Part shown: positions 7,665 through 17,600 of the stretch, piece after piece | How positions within the stretch are numbered: position 1 is the first letter of the stretch | Layout of the letters: each line of letters starts with the position of its first letter | NCBI GenBank assembly: GCA_024998625.1 | Contig: JACOEL010000024.1 | Span: forward strand, 1 to 64,000 | Source: Nitrospira sp. | GTDB taxonomy: Bacteria; Nitrospirota; Nitrospiria; Nitrospirales; Nitrospiraceae | Length of the DNA stretch: 64,000 nt | Direction: 5' to 3' | Notes under the pieces: model-generated | The model's database searches: none | The model's input: the letters and a program-made list of their open reading frames with translations, nothing else | Told to the model about the DNA's origin: nothing | Made by a program: the position numbers and the translations under genes

Positions 7665-9473
7665 ATGAAGACGTCAACGAGCGTGCTTGTGATAGGGGCT
7701 GTCGGTTGCTTATCCTCCGCCCTGCTCCAGGCAGGGGAACCTTCATATGCAGTGGCCGCAGACAGCGCCACGACGATCAGCCTGCTGCAACAGCCATCCC
7801 TTGCAACAGCCGTCACGAAAGCTCAGGGGAGCGGAACCGCACCCATTCTGCCCAACCCGACGGCACTGGTCCTGACGGCCCAGAAGGGGCAAACCGCTGT
7901 CGGCACGCTCACGCTCAAGAAGTCCAGCACCGACCAACACACGTACTATCTCAGCACCAATCAATCGTGGATCTGGATGAATCCGCCCTACGGCAGCACT
8001 CAGTCCATCGCCTCTGAAGCCGATCAACTGATCATTACCGCTCAAACCGCCAACCTACCGACCGGAACACATTCGGCCGTGGTCTATGTCGTCGACTCGG
8101 GCCCCAATAACTTCACCAACATGCTGCGCATCCCGGTCATGCTCACTGTGACGGCCTCACCAGTCGTAACACCCCCGCCGCCCGCCGTGACCCCGCCGCA
8201 GCCCAATCCGGTCGTGGTGACGCCGCCCCCCCCGCCGCCCGCGCCCGTAGCCGTGCCGCCTCCGCCATCTCCGGCTCCCCCGGCACCGCCGGTGGTCTCC
8301 GGCACCGGGATGGTTGCAAGCCCAATGGCACTCGCCCTCACAGCCGCCAAGGGAAATACGGCTGTCGGCACCTTGGCTTTACGAAAGGGCGGCACCGACC
8401 AGCACACCTATTATCTCAGCACGAACCAGTCGTGGGTCTGGATGAATCCGCCTTACGGCAGCACCCAGTCCATCGCCTCTGAAACCGATCAACTGATCAT
8501 CACGGCTCAAACGGCCAACCTGTCGGCCGGAACCTACTCAGCCGTGGTCTATGTTGTTGAGTCCGGTCCCAATAATTTCACCAACATGCTCCGGATCCCG
8601 GTCACCCTCACCGTCACGGCTTCGCCGGTCGCGACACCACCGCCCCCGCCGCCCGCAGCGCCGCAGGCCGTGACTCCGCCGCAGCCTAAACCGGTCGTGC
8701 TGACGCCGCCCCCCCCGCCGCCCGCGCCCGCAACCGTCCCACCCCCGCCGGCCCCCGCTCCCCCGGCACCGCCGGCACCTTCCCCGGTTGCCACCGGGCC
8801 GATCCAGGTCAGTCCGTCTTCGCTGGCCCTCACAAGCGCCAACGCAGTCGGCACTTTAAGCCTGCGCAAACCAGGAACGGACCAGCATGTCTATTCACTC
8901 AGCACCAGCCAGGGCTGGGTGTGGCTCAATCCCCCTTACGGGAGTACTCAGACGATCTCCACTGAAACAGATCAGATTGTCGTGACCGCCAAGCCCACCG
9001 GTCTTGCGGCAGGAACCTATTCAGCGGTGGTGTATATTGTCGAGTCCGGCCCGAATAATTTCTCCAACACGCTACGCATTCCAGTGACCTTCACGATTGC
9101 TGCCGGCCAGACAGCTGCTGCAGCACCGTCGGCGCCGACTCAATCAGCGGTCACCACGCCGCCTCCGCCGCCGCCCAGTCCGACAGCACCGCTCCCGGTG
9201 GCGACTACGCCTTCGTCGACGGCACCCAAGACTACCAGTGCCACGGTCAGCTGGAATGCGAATACCGAGCCGGACCTGGCAGGGTATCGGATCTACGTCG
9301 GAACACGATCGGGCAGCTATGGATTCATCGGCCCCTTCGAGGTCAGCAATCGAACCAGCTTCACAATCACCAATCTGCCGGTGGGTGCGACCTATTTCTT
9401 TGCCGTATCGGCATTCGACAAGTCGGGGAACGAAAGCGCCAAGTCTGCGGAGGTCAGCAAGAGCCTGTTCTAA
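7665..9473 (+). CDS. secreted BACON-like triple-repeat protein with Fn3 domain
   Basis: A 602-residue exported protein. A signal peptide (about residues 1-25) is followed by three near-identical beta-sandwich repeats of about 100 residues (about 65-164, 218-322 and 385-483). Each holds the blocks DQHTYYLSTNQSW, MNPPYGSTQSI and VVESGPNNFTNMLRIPV, as in BACON-type carbohydrate- or protein-binding domains. Proline-rich linkers with runs of PPPPP separate them. The last 80 residues are a fibronectin type III domain (TSATVSWNANTEPDLAGY). The repeats are also similar at DNA level, so they arose by recent tandem duplication. An exposed adhesin or envelope-linked binder is likely. GGAGGA precedes the ATG; an upstream in-frame codon at 7626 lies before that site. 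Confidence 0.8.
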   Translation: MKTSTSVLVIGAVGCLSSALLQAGEPSYAVAADSATTISLLQQPSLATAVTKAQGSGTAPILPNPTALVLTAQKGQTAVGTLTLKKSSTDQHTYYLSTNQSWIWMNPPYGSTQSIASEADQLIITAQTANLPTGTHSAVVYVVDSGPNNFTNMLRIPVMLTVTASPVVTPPPPAVTPPQPNPVVVTPPPPPPAPVAVPPPPSPAPPAPPVVSGTGMVASPMALALTAAKGNTAVGTLALRKGGTDQHTYYLSTNQSWVWMNPPYGSTQSIASETDQLIITAQTANLSAGTYSAVVYVVESGPNNFTNMLRIPVTLTVTASPVATPPPPPPAAPQAVTPPQPKPVVLTPPPPPPAPATVPPPPAPAPPAPPAPSPVATGPIQVSPSSLALTSANAVGTLSLRKPGTDQHVYSLSTSQGWVWLNPPYGSTQTISTETDQIVVTAKPTGLAAGTYSAVVYIVESGPNNFSNTLRIPVTFTIAAGQTAAAAPSAPTQSAVTTPPPPPPSPTAPLPVATTPSSTAPKTTSATVSWNANTEPDLAGYRIYVGTRSGSYGFIGPFEVSNRTSFTITNLPVGATYFFAVSAFDKSGNESAKSAEVSKSLF

Positions 9474-9492
9474 ATGGGGGAAGAGCGAGATG

Positions 9493-9525
9493 CCGTGAGC
9501 CGGCGCGCAGGCGCCCGGCTTACGG
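9493..9525. terminator. hairpin between convergent genes
   Basis: CCGTGAGCCGG (9493-9503) pairs with CCGGCTTACGG (9515-9525) with one mismatch around an 11-base loop. It sits between the end of the BACON-repeat gene and the end of the opposing FGE-type gene and could end transcription from both sides. No clear T-run follows. Confidence 0.45.
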
Positions 9526-10356
9526 TGAAGTGATCGGAAGGACCGTCCTGGCGCAGCGAAATCCCGTATAGCTATTGCGAGTTTCCGGCGGCAACTTCGA
9601 CCGGCCGTAGGTCAGCAGGTACTTCGGCAGATCCGACCAAGACCCGCCACGCACGACACGAAACGTTCCTCGTTCCGGTCCCACGGGATTTTTTGAAGCG
9701 CTGGTTTCGTAGTATCCCGCTCCGTACCAGTCCGCAACCCATTCTCCGACATTCCCCGCCATTTGAGACACCCCGTGGGGGCTGCGACCAGATGGATATC
9801 CCTGAACGGGCGCGAGGACCTGACTGTAACTGAATCTGGCGCCAAGCCCGAAATTCGCCACTCCATCAGCCGGAGTCCGATTGCCCCAGGGGAACAATCG
9901 ACCATCACTCCCCCTTGCGGCCTTCTCCCACTCGGCTTCAGTCGGAAGTCGTGCACCCCGCCAGCGACAATAGGCCTCCGCATCGAACCAACTGACGCCG
10001 ATAACGGGACGATCATGATGCTGGGTCGGATCCACCCCCTCCCATTGCCAGGGCGGCAACGGCCTCTCCTGCGCCAGAAACACCGCATATTGCGCCGTCG
10101 TCACCTCGTACGCATCAATTTCATACCGGTCCAGCCACACTCGATGCTGCGGCCGCTCATCCTCCAACGCATCCGTTCCGTCGGCCCCCATGAGAAAGTC
10201 TCCTTCAGGAATCGAGACCATGGGTGGGTCGAGAAGCGGCGCAGTGGCCACGTCTTTGTGTTTCCGCAGCCGCTCAAGCTGCGCGTATGCTGAATCGCCG
10301 ATGGCCAGACCGGCAATCGACAGAGACAGGATCACGAGGCTCACACCCAATCGCAT
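9520..10356 (-). CDS. formylglycine-generating-enzyme (SUMF1) family protein
   Basis: An exported 278-residue protein of the FGE-sulfatase/EgtB-like fold. A signal peptide (MRLGVSLVILSLSIAGLAIG) precedes the domain, which runs to the end. The markers are FLMGADGTDALEDERPQHRV, YEVTTAQYAVFL, VSWFDAEAYCRWRGARLPTE, AEWEKAARG, NVGEWVADWY, RVVRGGSWSD and the C-terminal NSYTGFRCAR. The paired active-site cysteines of true FGE are not evident, so it may be a structural or regulatory member. The start is uncertain: ATG codons at 10368 and 10356 both give a signal peptide and neither has a good ribosome site. No sulfatase gene is nearby. Confidence 0.85.
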   Translation of the reverse strand: MRLGVSLVILSLSIAGLAIGDSAYAQLERLRKHKDVATAPLLDPPMVSIPEGDFLMGADGTDALEDERPQHRVWLDRYEIDAYEVTTAQYAVFLAQERPLPPWQWEGVDPTQHHDRPVIGVSWFDAEAYCRWRGARLPTEAEWEKAARGSDGRLFPWGNRTPADGVANFGLGARFSYSQVLAPVQGYPSGRSPHGVSQMAGNVGEWVADWYGAGYYETSASKNPVGPERGTFRVVRGGSWSDLPKYLLTYGRSKLPPETRNSYTGFRCARTVLPITSP

Positions 10357-10475
10357 GCTGGGAAGCATACACAAACAGGCCCTGCGGCACGAGTGCTCTG
10401 CGATACTGTTGCACAAGGCATCAGCATCACAGGATGGTCAAAACGTGCGTCCAACGAACCCTCAGCCGACGGCCG

Positions 10476-10542
10476 CACCGCAGGCGTACCCTCAGGGGTA
10501 CGTTGAGGATGTGGCCGAGGTCAGAACGCAGCTGGGCTCGCT
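10476..10542. repeat. REP-like palindromic repeat, copy 1
   Basis: Core CGTACC, six bases, then GGTACG (10485-10502), followed by TTGAGG and AGAACGCAG. The same core, TTGAG and AGAACGCAG recur at 63827-63872 near the other end of the window, showing a dispersed repeat. It lies in the gap between the FGE-type gene and the methyltransferase gene. Confidence 0.55.
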
Positions 10543-10555
10543 TTCACTATCCGAA

Positions 10556-11215
10556 TTAAAGAAGGACACCACCGACGACCCAATGTCGGTCATCCGGCAC
10601 GTCGATGAGGAGCCGGGAGAGGTTCATCTCGGCCAATTGCGCAGCGACATCATCTTCGGTAAACGCGGCCAGCAATGAGTTATAAAAATCGCGTTTCAAG
10701 ATCGGATCTTCGTCGGCCGCATACTGATCCACTAAGGCTTGGGCCGCCTCAGGAGACTCCGGCCGCAAGAGATCCATCACCAGAACACAAGCGCCGGGCT
10801 TTGCCAATTGCTTCAGGCGAAACCAGAACTGCAGCGGATTCGGGGCATGGTGCAGCAGACTGTTAGACAGCAGGGCATCGGCTTGTTCCGGCAGGTCCAG
10901 CGATTGGAACCGTTCACAACGGAGGGTGATGCGATTCGCCAGTCCCGCACCCGCGATCGCCTCCGCCGCCAGGTCCAGCATGGGACGGCTGGCATCCACG
11001 GCCGTCACCCGCGCGTCCGGGAAGGAACGGAGAAAACGAATCGGAATATCTGCCGGCCCGCACCCCAGATCGACGACATGACCACCGGCCCAATCGGGAA
11101 AGTATTCGCGAAAACGATCGACGAAACCCTGATTTTCCTCAGCAAAATCCGCCTTCGAATAGGCGCGGGCCTGCGCCGCATCGTCCATCAGCTCCGGTTC
11201 CAGCACGCGCTTCAT
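10556..11215 (-). CDS. class I SAM-dependent methyltransferase
   Basis: A 219-residue methyltransferase. Motif I is VVDLGCGPADIP near residue 48, the ribose-binding acid follows in VTAVDASRPML, and LLSNSLLHHAPNP is the post-II motif. The family fits small-molecule or tRNA-type methyltransferases; the substrate is unknown. The ATG overlaps the stop of the MOSC gene (ATGA), making it the third gene of a prmA-MOSC-methyltransferase operon read on the minus strand. Confidence 0.85.
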   Translation of the reverse strand: MKRVLEPELMDDAAQARAYSKADFAEENQGFVDRFREYFPDWAGGHVVDLGCGPADIPIRFLRSFPDARVTAVDASRPMLDLAAEAIAGAGLANRITLRCERFQSLDLPEQADALLSNSLLHHAPNPLQFWFRLKQLAKPGACVLVMDLLRPESPEAAQALVDQYAADEDPILKRDFYNSLLAAFTEDDVAAQLAEMNLSRLLIDVPDDRHWVVGGVLL

Positions 11216-11715
11216 AGATCACCCCACCCGCTTAGGTCGCCCGATTCCACCACCACACGATCTCCCGGCCGTACCGTCCCTTCCTGAAGAACCCGCGCAT
11301 AGAGCCGGCTCCATCCGGGATGCGTCTCCTGAGCGATTCGCTCGTAGTCCCCGTCCTTGAACCACTGCGCATTGTATCGACAGGGTGTCGTATAACTCGT
11401 CATCTCCAGCTGCACCTGCTCACCGATTCGAAGTCGATCACCGGGCCGGATCAGGGACCAGTCAAGCCCCGCCAGCGTGAGATTCTCCCCGGACGATCCT
11501 GGCCTGATCGAATGACCTTCCGCGCGAAGGGCTTCGATCACCTCCAGGGAGAACAGGCAGACCGCCCGATCTGGCCCGCCGTGATATTTCCGGTTGCGCT
11601 GACGATCGCCGACTAACCCATCCCACGTAACCTGCGCACAAGGCACGGCCGCCTTCGGCACCCCGCCGTCGGACAGGCTCACCTGATGCACCTGTGGAAT
11701 CACCGGTTGTGCCAT
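11212..11715 (-). CDS. MOSC-domain protein
   Basis: A 167-residue MOSC (MoCo sulfurase C-terminal) protein. Markers are DGLVGDRQRNRKYHGGPDRA, the substrate loop SGENLTLAGLDW, and GDRLRIGEQVQLEMTSYTTP with a conserved Cys right after (PCRYNAQWF). Such proteins handle sulfur or N-hydroxylated compounds with a molybdenum cofactor; the exact reaction is unknown here. ATG at 11715 gives the usual family N-terminus; an ATG at 11742 would overlap prmA. It ends in an ATGA overlap with the methyltransferase gene. Confidence 0.85.
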   Translation of the reverse strand: MAQPVIPQVHQVSLSDGGVPKAAVPCAQVTWDGLVGDRQRNRKYHGGPDRAVCLFSLEVIEALRAEGHSIRPGSSGENLTLAGLDWSLIRPGDRLRIGEQVQLEMTSYTTPCRYNAQWFKDGDYERIAQETHPGWSRLYARVLQEGTVRPGDRVVVESGDLSGWGDL

Positions 11716-11722
11716 CTCAATA

Positions 11723-12658
11723 TCAGGAGCAGAGCCCGCCATCGCAGGATTCCATGCCGGTGGCCTCCAGGGCGATCCATCCGTCGCGTTCCCTCGATGC
11801 CCTCACGTAGACTCCATGCCCGGCATAGGCGGCTTCAATCTCCGCCCGCTGATCGGCCAGCAGACCGGACAGCAGCAGGCGCGCGCCGCCCGCCGCATAT
11901 CCACAGAACGTTCCAGCGGCGTTCAGCAGGGTCTGCCGATCCAGATTCGCGAGGACCAGAGTGGGCTCGAATCCGTCATGGGACTTCTGCCGCTGAGCAT
12001 ATTCCACCGCCAATGTCAGGCGCGCATCGAACCCGTTGACCTGCGCGTAGTCCCGCGCGCACTCAATCGCCACCGGATCGAAATCCTCCCCGACCGCCTC
12101 CGCGGCCCCGAGCCGGAGCGCCACCATCGCCAACACACCGCTCCCGGTTCCTACATCCAGCACGCAATCGGTGGGTGTCACCACCTCTTGCAGCCATTCG
12201 ATCAACAACTGGGTCGTCGCATGGTGGCCGGTGCCGAATGCCTGCTTGGGATCGATGATCAACTCGATGTCATCGGGATTCAGCGCCACCGCTTTCCAGC
12301 TCGGCCTGATGACCACCCGCCCCACCCTGGTCGGCTCCACCAGACGCGACCACTGGGCATTCCAATCACGGTCCGCCAGACGGTTGATGGTCATCGCGCC
12401 GGCCGGTTCGGGATGATCGAGCCGGGCCAACGCAAGCCTCAGGCCCTGCCACGTATCCGGTCCGCAACGAGCCGCGGGCCAGTACAGGTGGATACAGTCC
12501 TGTTCCTGCCAGGCTCCGGTCACATCCGGATCGTTCAGCACCCCCAGGAGTTCACCGGCATCGAGCGAGGTCTGCACATCGACTTGAATCCAGTCGCCCG
12601 GACCAGGCGTGTCGGACACATCGGCGGTACAATCAACGGTCTTCGAGGTTGACGCCAT
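11723..12658 (-). CDS. prmA: ribosomal protein L11 methyltransferase PrmA
   Basis: A 311-residue protein that trimethylates ribosomal protein L11. The N-terminal substrate-binding domain covers about residues 1-90. The catalytic domain begins with WKAVALNPDDIELIIDPKQA and the PrmA signature AFGTGHHATTQL, then motif I VLDVGTGSGVLAMVALRLGA, the acid in VGEDFDPVAI, and VLANLDRQTLL in place of the common NI motif. The length is normal. It is the first gene of a three-gene minus-strand operon and diverges from the MutS-like gene 30 bases away, so their promoters must overlap. Confidence 0.92.
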   Translation of the reverse strand: MASTSKTVDCTADVSDTPGPGDWIQVDVQTSLDAGELLGVLNDPDVTGAWQEQDCIHLYWPAARCGPDTWQGLRLALARLDHPEPAGAMTINRLADRDWNAQWSRLVEPTRVGRVVIRPSWKAVALNPDDIELIIDPKQAFGTGHHATTQLLIEWLQEVVTPTDCVLDVGTGSGVLAMVALRLGAAEAVGEDFDPVAIECARDYAQVNGFDARLTLAVEYAQRQKSHDGFEPTLVLANLDRQTLLNAAGTFCGYAAGGARLLLSGLLADQRAEIEAAYAGHGVYVRASRERDGWIALEATGMESCDGGLCS

Positions 12659-12687
12659 CTCAGACTCCCAGTATCGTCAGCGGTACG

Positions 12688-14580
12688 ATGAAACCCGACA
12701 CAGAGCTGACACGACCGCGAAGGTCGCCCACGCGGGAACACAGTCTCGTGCGCATGCTGCGCCGCGTGGCACAGTTAGAGACAAATGCCCGCCGGGCCAG
12801 CGCAGGGTTTACGACCTGGCGGCTCGCAATCTTTACCGTCGGACTCTTCGGCTCCATCCTTCCACATAAACTGGGATGGACCCTGCTCGGCAACGCCACA
12901 CTCGCATTCAGCTTCGTGCTGTTTCTCATTGTGGCCTGGTATCATAACAGGCTCGAAGATCGCTTGCACCGACTGCGCCGCTGGCAGGACATCAAGCAGA
13001 TGCACCTCGCGCGCATGCGTCTAGACTGGGCCGACGTTCCGTTTCGCCCGATACCCGTGCCTGAACGACACGGATACGCGACCGACCTCGACCTCGCCGG
13101 GCCCCATTCACTCCTGCACCTCATCAACAACACCATCTCGTCGCAGGGTCAGGAACGGCTCGCCTCCTGGCTGTTCGATCAACCTCCGGAACGCACGCAG
13201 TGGACGAGCCGGCAGGCTCTCATCAGGGAACTGACACCGCTTTCTCTGCTCAGGGACCGGTTGTCATTGGAAGCGCAGACGGTTGAAGACGCTGATATTG
13301 ACGGCCGGCGGCTCCTCGCCGTGCTCCAGAAGCGGGTCGATAGTCCCAGCTTCATGCCCATGCTGCTGACCGAAACCTTCCTCGCCCTTGCCACGGCCGG
13401 GCTCACGCTGGCTGATCTCCTGTATGGAATCGGCAACTATTGGATGTTGTCGTTCGGTCTTTATGCATTCCTGTTTCTCTCCGTCCGCAGCCGCTCGGAA
13501 GAAATCTTCGACCATGCCCAATCCCTGCACCGGCAACTGGAGCGGCTCAGCGCAGTCCTGGGTTACCTGGAACGGCGATCGTACCGTGCCGCTCCTCGAC
13601 TGGCGATTCTGTGCCGGCCGCTCCTGCAACAGGACACCCGTCCCTCCACCTCGCTGAAACAGGCCGCCTCTTTGATGAACCGGCTCAGTGTTCGGGCCCA
13701 TCCGCTGGTGCATTACCTCATCAACGCCTTCGGTCCCTGGGACCTCTACCACACCTATCGCCTCCAGCACCTACAAGATCGGATTGCCACCGTCGCGCCG
13801 CAATGGTTCGAGCTGCTGGCCGAATTGGACGCCGCCGCCTCCCTGGCAACGTTCGCCTACCTGCACCCGGATTACCCCTGGCCTTCGCTGCAGCAGCCGG
13901 ACGACGCCGCCCATCTCAACGGTACCGGACCGATCCTCGATGCGCAGGGACTGGCGCACCCGCTCATTCCGGCGAAGACCCGCGTTGCCAATCACATTGT
14001 GTTTCAGGAACGAGGGCGCATGTTTCTGGTGACCGGCTCCAACATGTCCGGCAAGAGCACCTTTCTCCGCACCGTCGGCATCAACACCTGTCTTGCGCAG
14101 GCCGGGGGTCCGGTCTGTGCCGCCTCGTTCCGCTGGTCGCTAGTGCGCATCGGCAGCTGCATTCGGGTGGACGATTCCCTCGACGGCGGCCTCTCCTTTT
14201 TTTATGCCGAGGTGAAACGGCTCAAGACAATTCTCGACAGCACCAGGGACATGAAGGGACCGCCCGTACTCTGGTTGATCGATGAAGTCTTCAAAGGCAC
14301 CAACAACCGGGAGCGGCTCATCGGAGGACGCGCCCTCATTGCGGCCCTCGCGGGAGGAAACGGGTTCGGCCTTGTCACCACCCACGACCTCGAACTGGCC
14401 GAATTGGAATGTCAACTCCCCACCGTCACCAACGTGCATTTTCAGGAAACCGTGGCGGAAGGCGCGCTGCACTTCGACTATCGATTGAAACCGGGACCCT
14501 GCCCCACCACCAATGCGCTGCGGATCATGGCGCTCGAAGGGCTGCCGGTGGAAAGTCCTCCCTCGACGTCGTCACGATAG
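12688..14580 (+). CDS. membrane-associated MutS-like ATPase
   Basis: A 630-residue protein with the MutS core and ATPase but without the mismatch-binding domain I. Two membrane helices lie at about residues 40-80 and two more at about 210-260. The ATPase holds the P-loop VTGSNMSGKSTFLRTVG near residue 448, PVCAASFRW, and Walker B WLIDEVFKGTNNRER near 530, with HDLELAEL after it. Membrane MutS-like proteins are a known but poorly understood group and are not mismatch repair enzymes. The ATG at 12688 is preferred over a TTG at 12649 that overlaps divergent prmA. A role in DNA or lipid-membrane processes is open. Confidence 0.85.
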   Translation: MKPDTELTRPRRSPTREHSLVRMLRRVAQLETNARRASAGFTTWRLAIFTVGLFGSILPHKLGWTLLGNATLAFSFVLFLIVAWYHNRLEDRLHRLRRWQDIKQMHLARMRLDWADVPFRPIPVPERHGYATDLDLAGPHSLLHLINNTISSQGQERLASWLFDQPPERTQWTSRQALIRELTPLSLLRDRLSLEAQTVEDADIDGRRLLAVLQKRVDSPSFMPMLLTETFLALATAGLTLADLLYGIGNYWMLSFGLYAFLFLSVRSRSEEIFDHAQSLHRQLERLSAVLGYLERRSYRAAPRLAILCRPLLQQDTRPSTSLKQAASLMNRLSVRAHPLVHYLINAFGPWDLYHTYRLQHLQDRIATVAPQWFELLAELDAAASLATFAYLHPDYPWPSLQQPDDAAHLNGTGPILDAQGLAHPLIPAKTRVANHIVFQERGRMFLVTGSNMSGKSTFLRTVGINTCLAQAGGPVCAASFRWSLVRIGSCIRVDDSLDGGLSFFYAEVKRLKTILDSTRDMKGPPVLWLIDEVFKGTNNRERLIGGRALIAALAGGNGFGLVTTHDLELAELECQLPTVTNVHFQETVAEGALHFDYRLKPGPCPTTNALRIMALEGLPVESPPSTSSR

Positions 14581-14652
14581 CGCATTGCATCATTCCGCCA
14601 ATTTCGGCAGACTGCATCTTCGATTCCGCACAGAACGGTTGCATACAGACAC

Positions 14653-14666
14653 AGGAGGCACCTATC
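14653..14666 (+). promoter_or_regulatory. AGGAGG ribosome site before an ATC codon
   Basis: A perfect AGGAGG at 14653-14658 is followed by 5 bases and the in-frame codon ATC at 14664. No ATG, GTG or TTG in this frame lies between the end of the previous gene and this point. The site supports ATC initiation of the LplT-Aas gene, or an ATG-to-ATC change. Confidence 0.5.
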
Positions 14667-17600
14667 GACCCCCAGCCCGACTCCTCACCGACCCGGCTTC
14701 CCTTGCGCGGGCTCTTGATCGCGCAGTTCTGCGGCGCCTTTAACGATAACGCCTGGAAATTCATGGTCGCGCTCCTGGGCATCCGAGCCGCTACGGCCAC
14801 GCTCACGCCGAGCCAGGATCTGGAAACTGCGTCTCAAACCCAGACGACCCTTGCCATGGTCGTGTTCACCCTGCCGCTGGTCGTGACCTCATTTGTGGCC
14901 GGGTTTTTTGCCGACCGCATCAGCAAACGCACCGTCATCCTCACGATGAAGGCGGTGGAGGCGGTCCTGATGGCCGCCGCAACCCTCGCGCTGCTGACGA
15001 ATCCGACCGGAGGGCTCTGGGCACTCGTCGTGCTCGCCTGCATGGGCGTTCACAGCGCGATCTTTAGTCCGGCCAAATACGGCATTCTTCCCGAACTGCT
15101 CTCGCACGAACAACTCGCGCGAGGCAACAGCATCCTGGAGCTGTTCACCTTCCTGGCGATCCTCACCGGCACCACCGCCGGAGGTTTCCTACTCGCCGGA
15201 GCAGGAACACAACCCTGGCTGGCCCCCCTCGCATTGACCCTGATCGCCCTGGTCGGCTTTGCCGCAGCCTGGGCTGTCCCGCCGGTGCCGCAGGCCCGCG
15301 ACACGGGCGGATTATTCGACACCTTGCGCGGAGCCTTGTCGGCGTTGCAGGCGGATCGCCTGTTACGTCTCGCCATCACCGGAGCGGTCTTCTTCTGGAC
15401 CATCGCCAGCCTCGTCGTCCAGAACGTCCTGGTCTATGCCAAGGCCGTGTTGGGACTTTCGGATGCGCTGGCGACCGTTCCCTCCGCCCTGATCTCGGTG
15501 GGCATCGGCATCGGCGCGCTCGTCGTCGGCCGTCTCTCCCGTTCCCGTGTGGAATACGGTCTGGTCCCCCTCGGAGCGGCCGGCGTCGCCACCTTCCTCC
15601 TGATTCTCGGCTGGTGGACTCCCCCGTTCAGCGGGACCCTCGCGCTGATGATCACATTGGGCATGTCGAGTGCGCTCATCTTCATTCCCATCAACGCCCT
15701 GGTACAGTGGCGCGCGCCTCACGCCCGGCGTGGATCGGTCATCGCCCTCGAAAACATCTGTGTCTTCACCGGTATCCTGTTGGGGTCGTTGAGTGGCGGT
15801 ATCCTGGCCAACGTAGGCCTTTCGACCGTCGGCATTTTCCTCGCAACCGCCCTCCTCACGACCATTGGAACAACCTGGGCCATGTGGCTCATGCCGGAAA
15901 CCTTTCTGCGATTGGTTCTCGTGCTGCTAACTAATACCATTTACCGGTTACGCATCCTGGGACAGCAGCAGGTGCCGGTGACTGGCGGCGCCCTTCTGAT
16001 CCCCAATCACATCTCCTTCATCGACGGCTTTCTGCTGATCGCGAGTCTGGATCGCCCTATCCGGTTCGTTGTGGATGCCCAGTACGTCAATCACCGGCTC
16101 TTCAAGCCGTTCATGCGCGCGTTGCAGGTCATCCCGATTTCATCGGCCGGCGGCCCTCGCGTGATTCTCCATGCCCTGCTCGAGGCGGGTCATGCGCTTG
16201 ATGCCGGCGACCTTGTCTGCATTTTTCCTGAAGGCCAAATCACCCGCACCGGCAACCTCCTCCCGTTCCGCCGTGGATTCGAACGGATCGTGAAAGGGCG
16301 CAATGTCCCGGTCGTGCCGGTTCACCTGGATCGCGTCTGGGGGAGCATTTTCAGTTTTGTCGGGGGCCGATTCGTCACCAAATGGCCGGAGCGTGTTCCT
16401 TATCCGGTCACCGTCTCGTTCGGGACTCCGGTTCCCGCCGAAACGCCGGCGCACGAACTCCGCCGCCTCGTCCGCGAACTCGGTGAAGTTGCCTGGCAGT
16501 TACGGAAACCCACCCGGCGGCCGTTGCACGAGGCCTTCATCCGCGCCATGCGGCGGCATCCCTTCCGCCTCGCAATGGCCGATGCGACAAAACCCCACGT
16601 GTCTTCCCTGCAGGCCTCGATCGGGGCGATCGCCCTGGCACGCGCCCTAAAAATCCACTGGCAGGGCCAGCAGAATGTGGGGCTGCTGTTGCCGCCGACC
16701 GTGGCAGGAGCCCTGACCACGGTGGCCGCCACGCTGGCCGGGCGCACCTGCGTCAACCTCAACTACACCGTGGGCAAGTCCGGACTGGAATCGGCCGTAC
16801 GCCAGGCGCAACTGCGCACTATCGTCACCAGCCGGAAGTTTATCGAGAAGGCTAAGCTCGAACTCCCGGAAGGACCCACCATTCTCTGGCTGGAGGACAT
16901 CGGCGCCACCATCGGCACGAAGGAGAAACTCACCGCCGCAGCCCTTGCTGCACTGGCTCCGCTCCGTCTTCTGGAATCGGCCTGCGGACAGACCGGGCGC
17001 GTCACCATGGATGATCTCGCCACCATCATCTTCAGCAGCGGCAGCACCGGCGAGCCGAAAGGTGTCATGCTTTCTCACTTCAGTATCGACGCAAATGTAC
17101 AGGCCGTCTCACAAGTCCTTCCCCTGGCCGAGGATGATCGGATCCTGGGGATCCTCCCGCTCTTTCACTCGTTCGGCTACCTCGTGTTCTGGTACGTCAC
17201 GCTCAACGGCGCTGCAACCGTGTTCCATCCCTCGCCGCTGGATGTGACGGCAATCGGCGACCTCTGCGCCAAACATCGCTTGACGTTTCTGGTCTGCACC
17301 CCCACCTTTCTACAGCTCTATCAACGGCGCTGCACGCCGGAGCAGTTCAGTACGCTACGGGTCGTCCTCACGGGGGCGGAGAAATTGCCCCTGCGACTTT
17401 GCGAATCGTTCCATGACCGGTTCGGTATCGGCCCGATCGAGGGTTATGGCGTGACCGAATGTGCGCCGGTCATCGCCGTGAACTGCCCGGACTTTCGCGC
17501 TGCAGGATTTTTCCAACCGGCCTCCCGGCGTGGAACCGTCGGCCAACCGCTGCCCGGCGTCTCCATCCGCATCGTCGATCCGGATACCTTCGCGATCCTG

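Noticed and set aside
8158-9230. Periodic DNA repeats that might look like a CRISPR array
   Set aside because: They are about 480-base coding duplications with proline linkers inside one protein gene; there are no short direct repeats with unique spacers.
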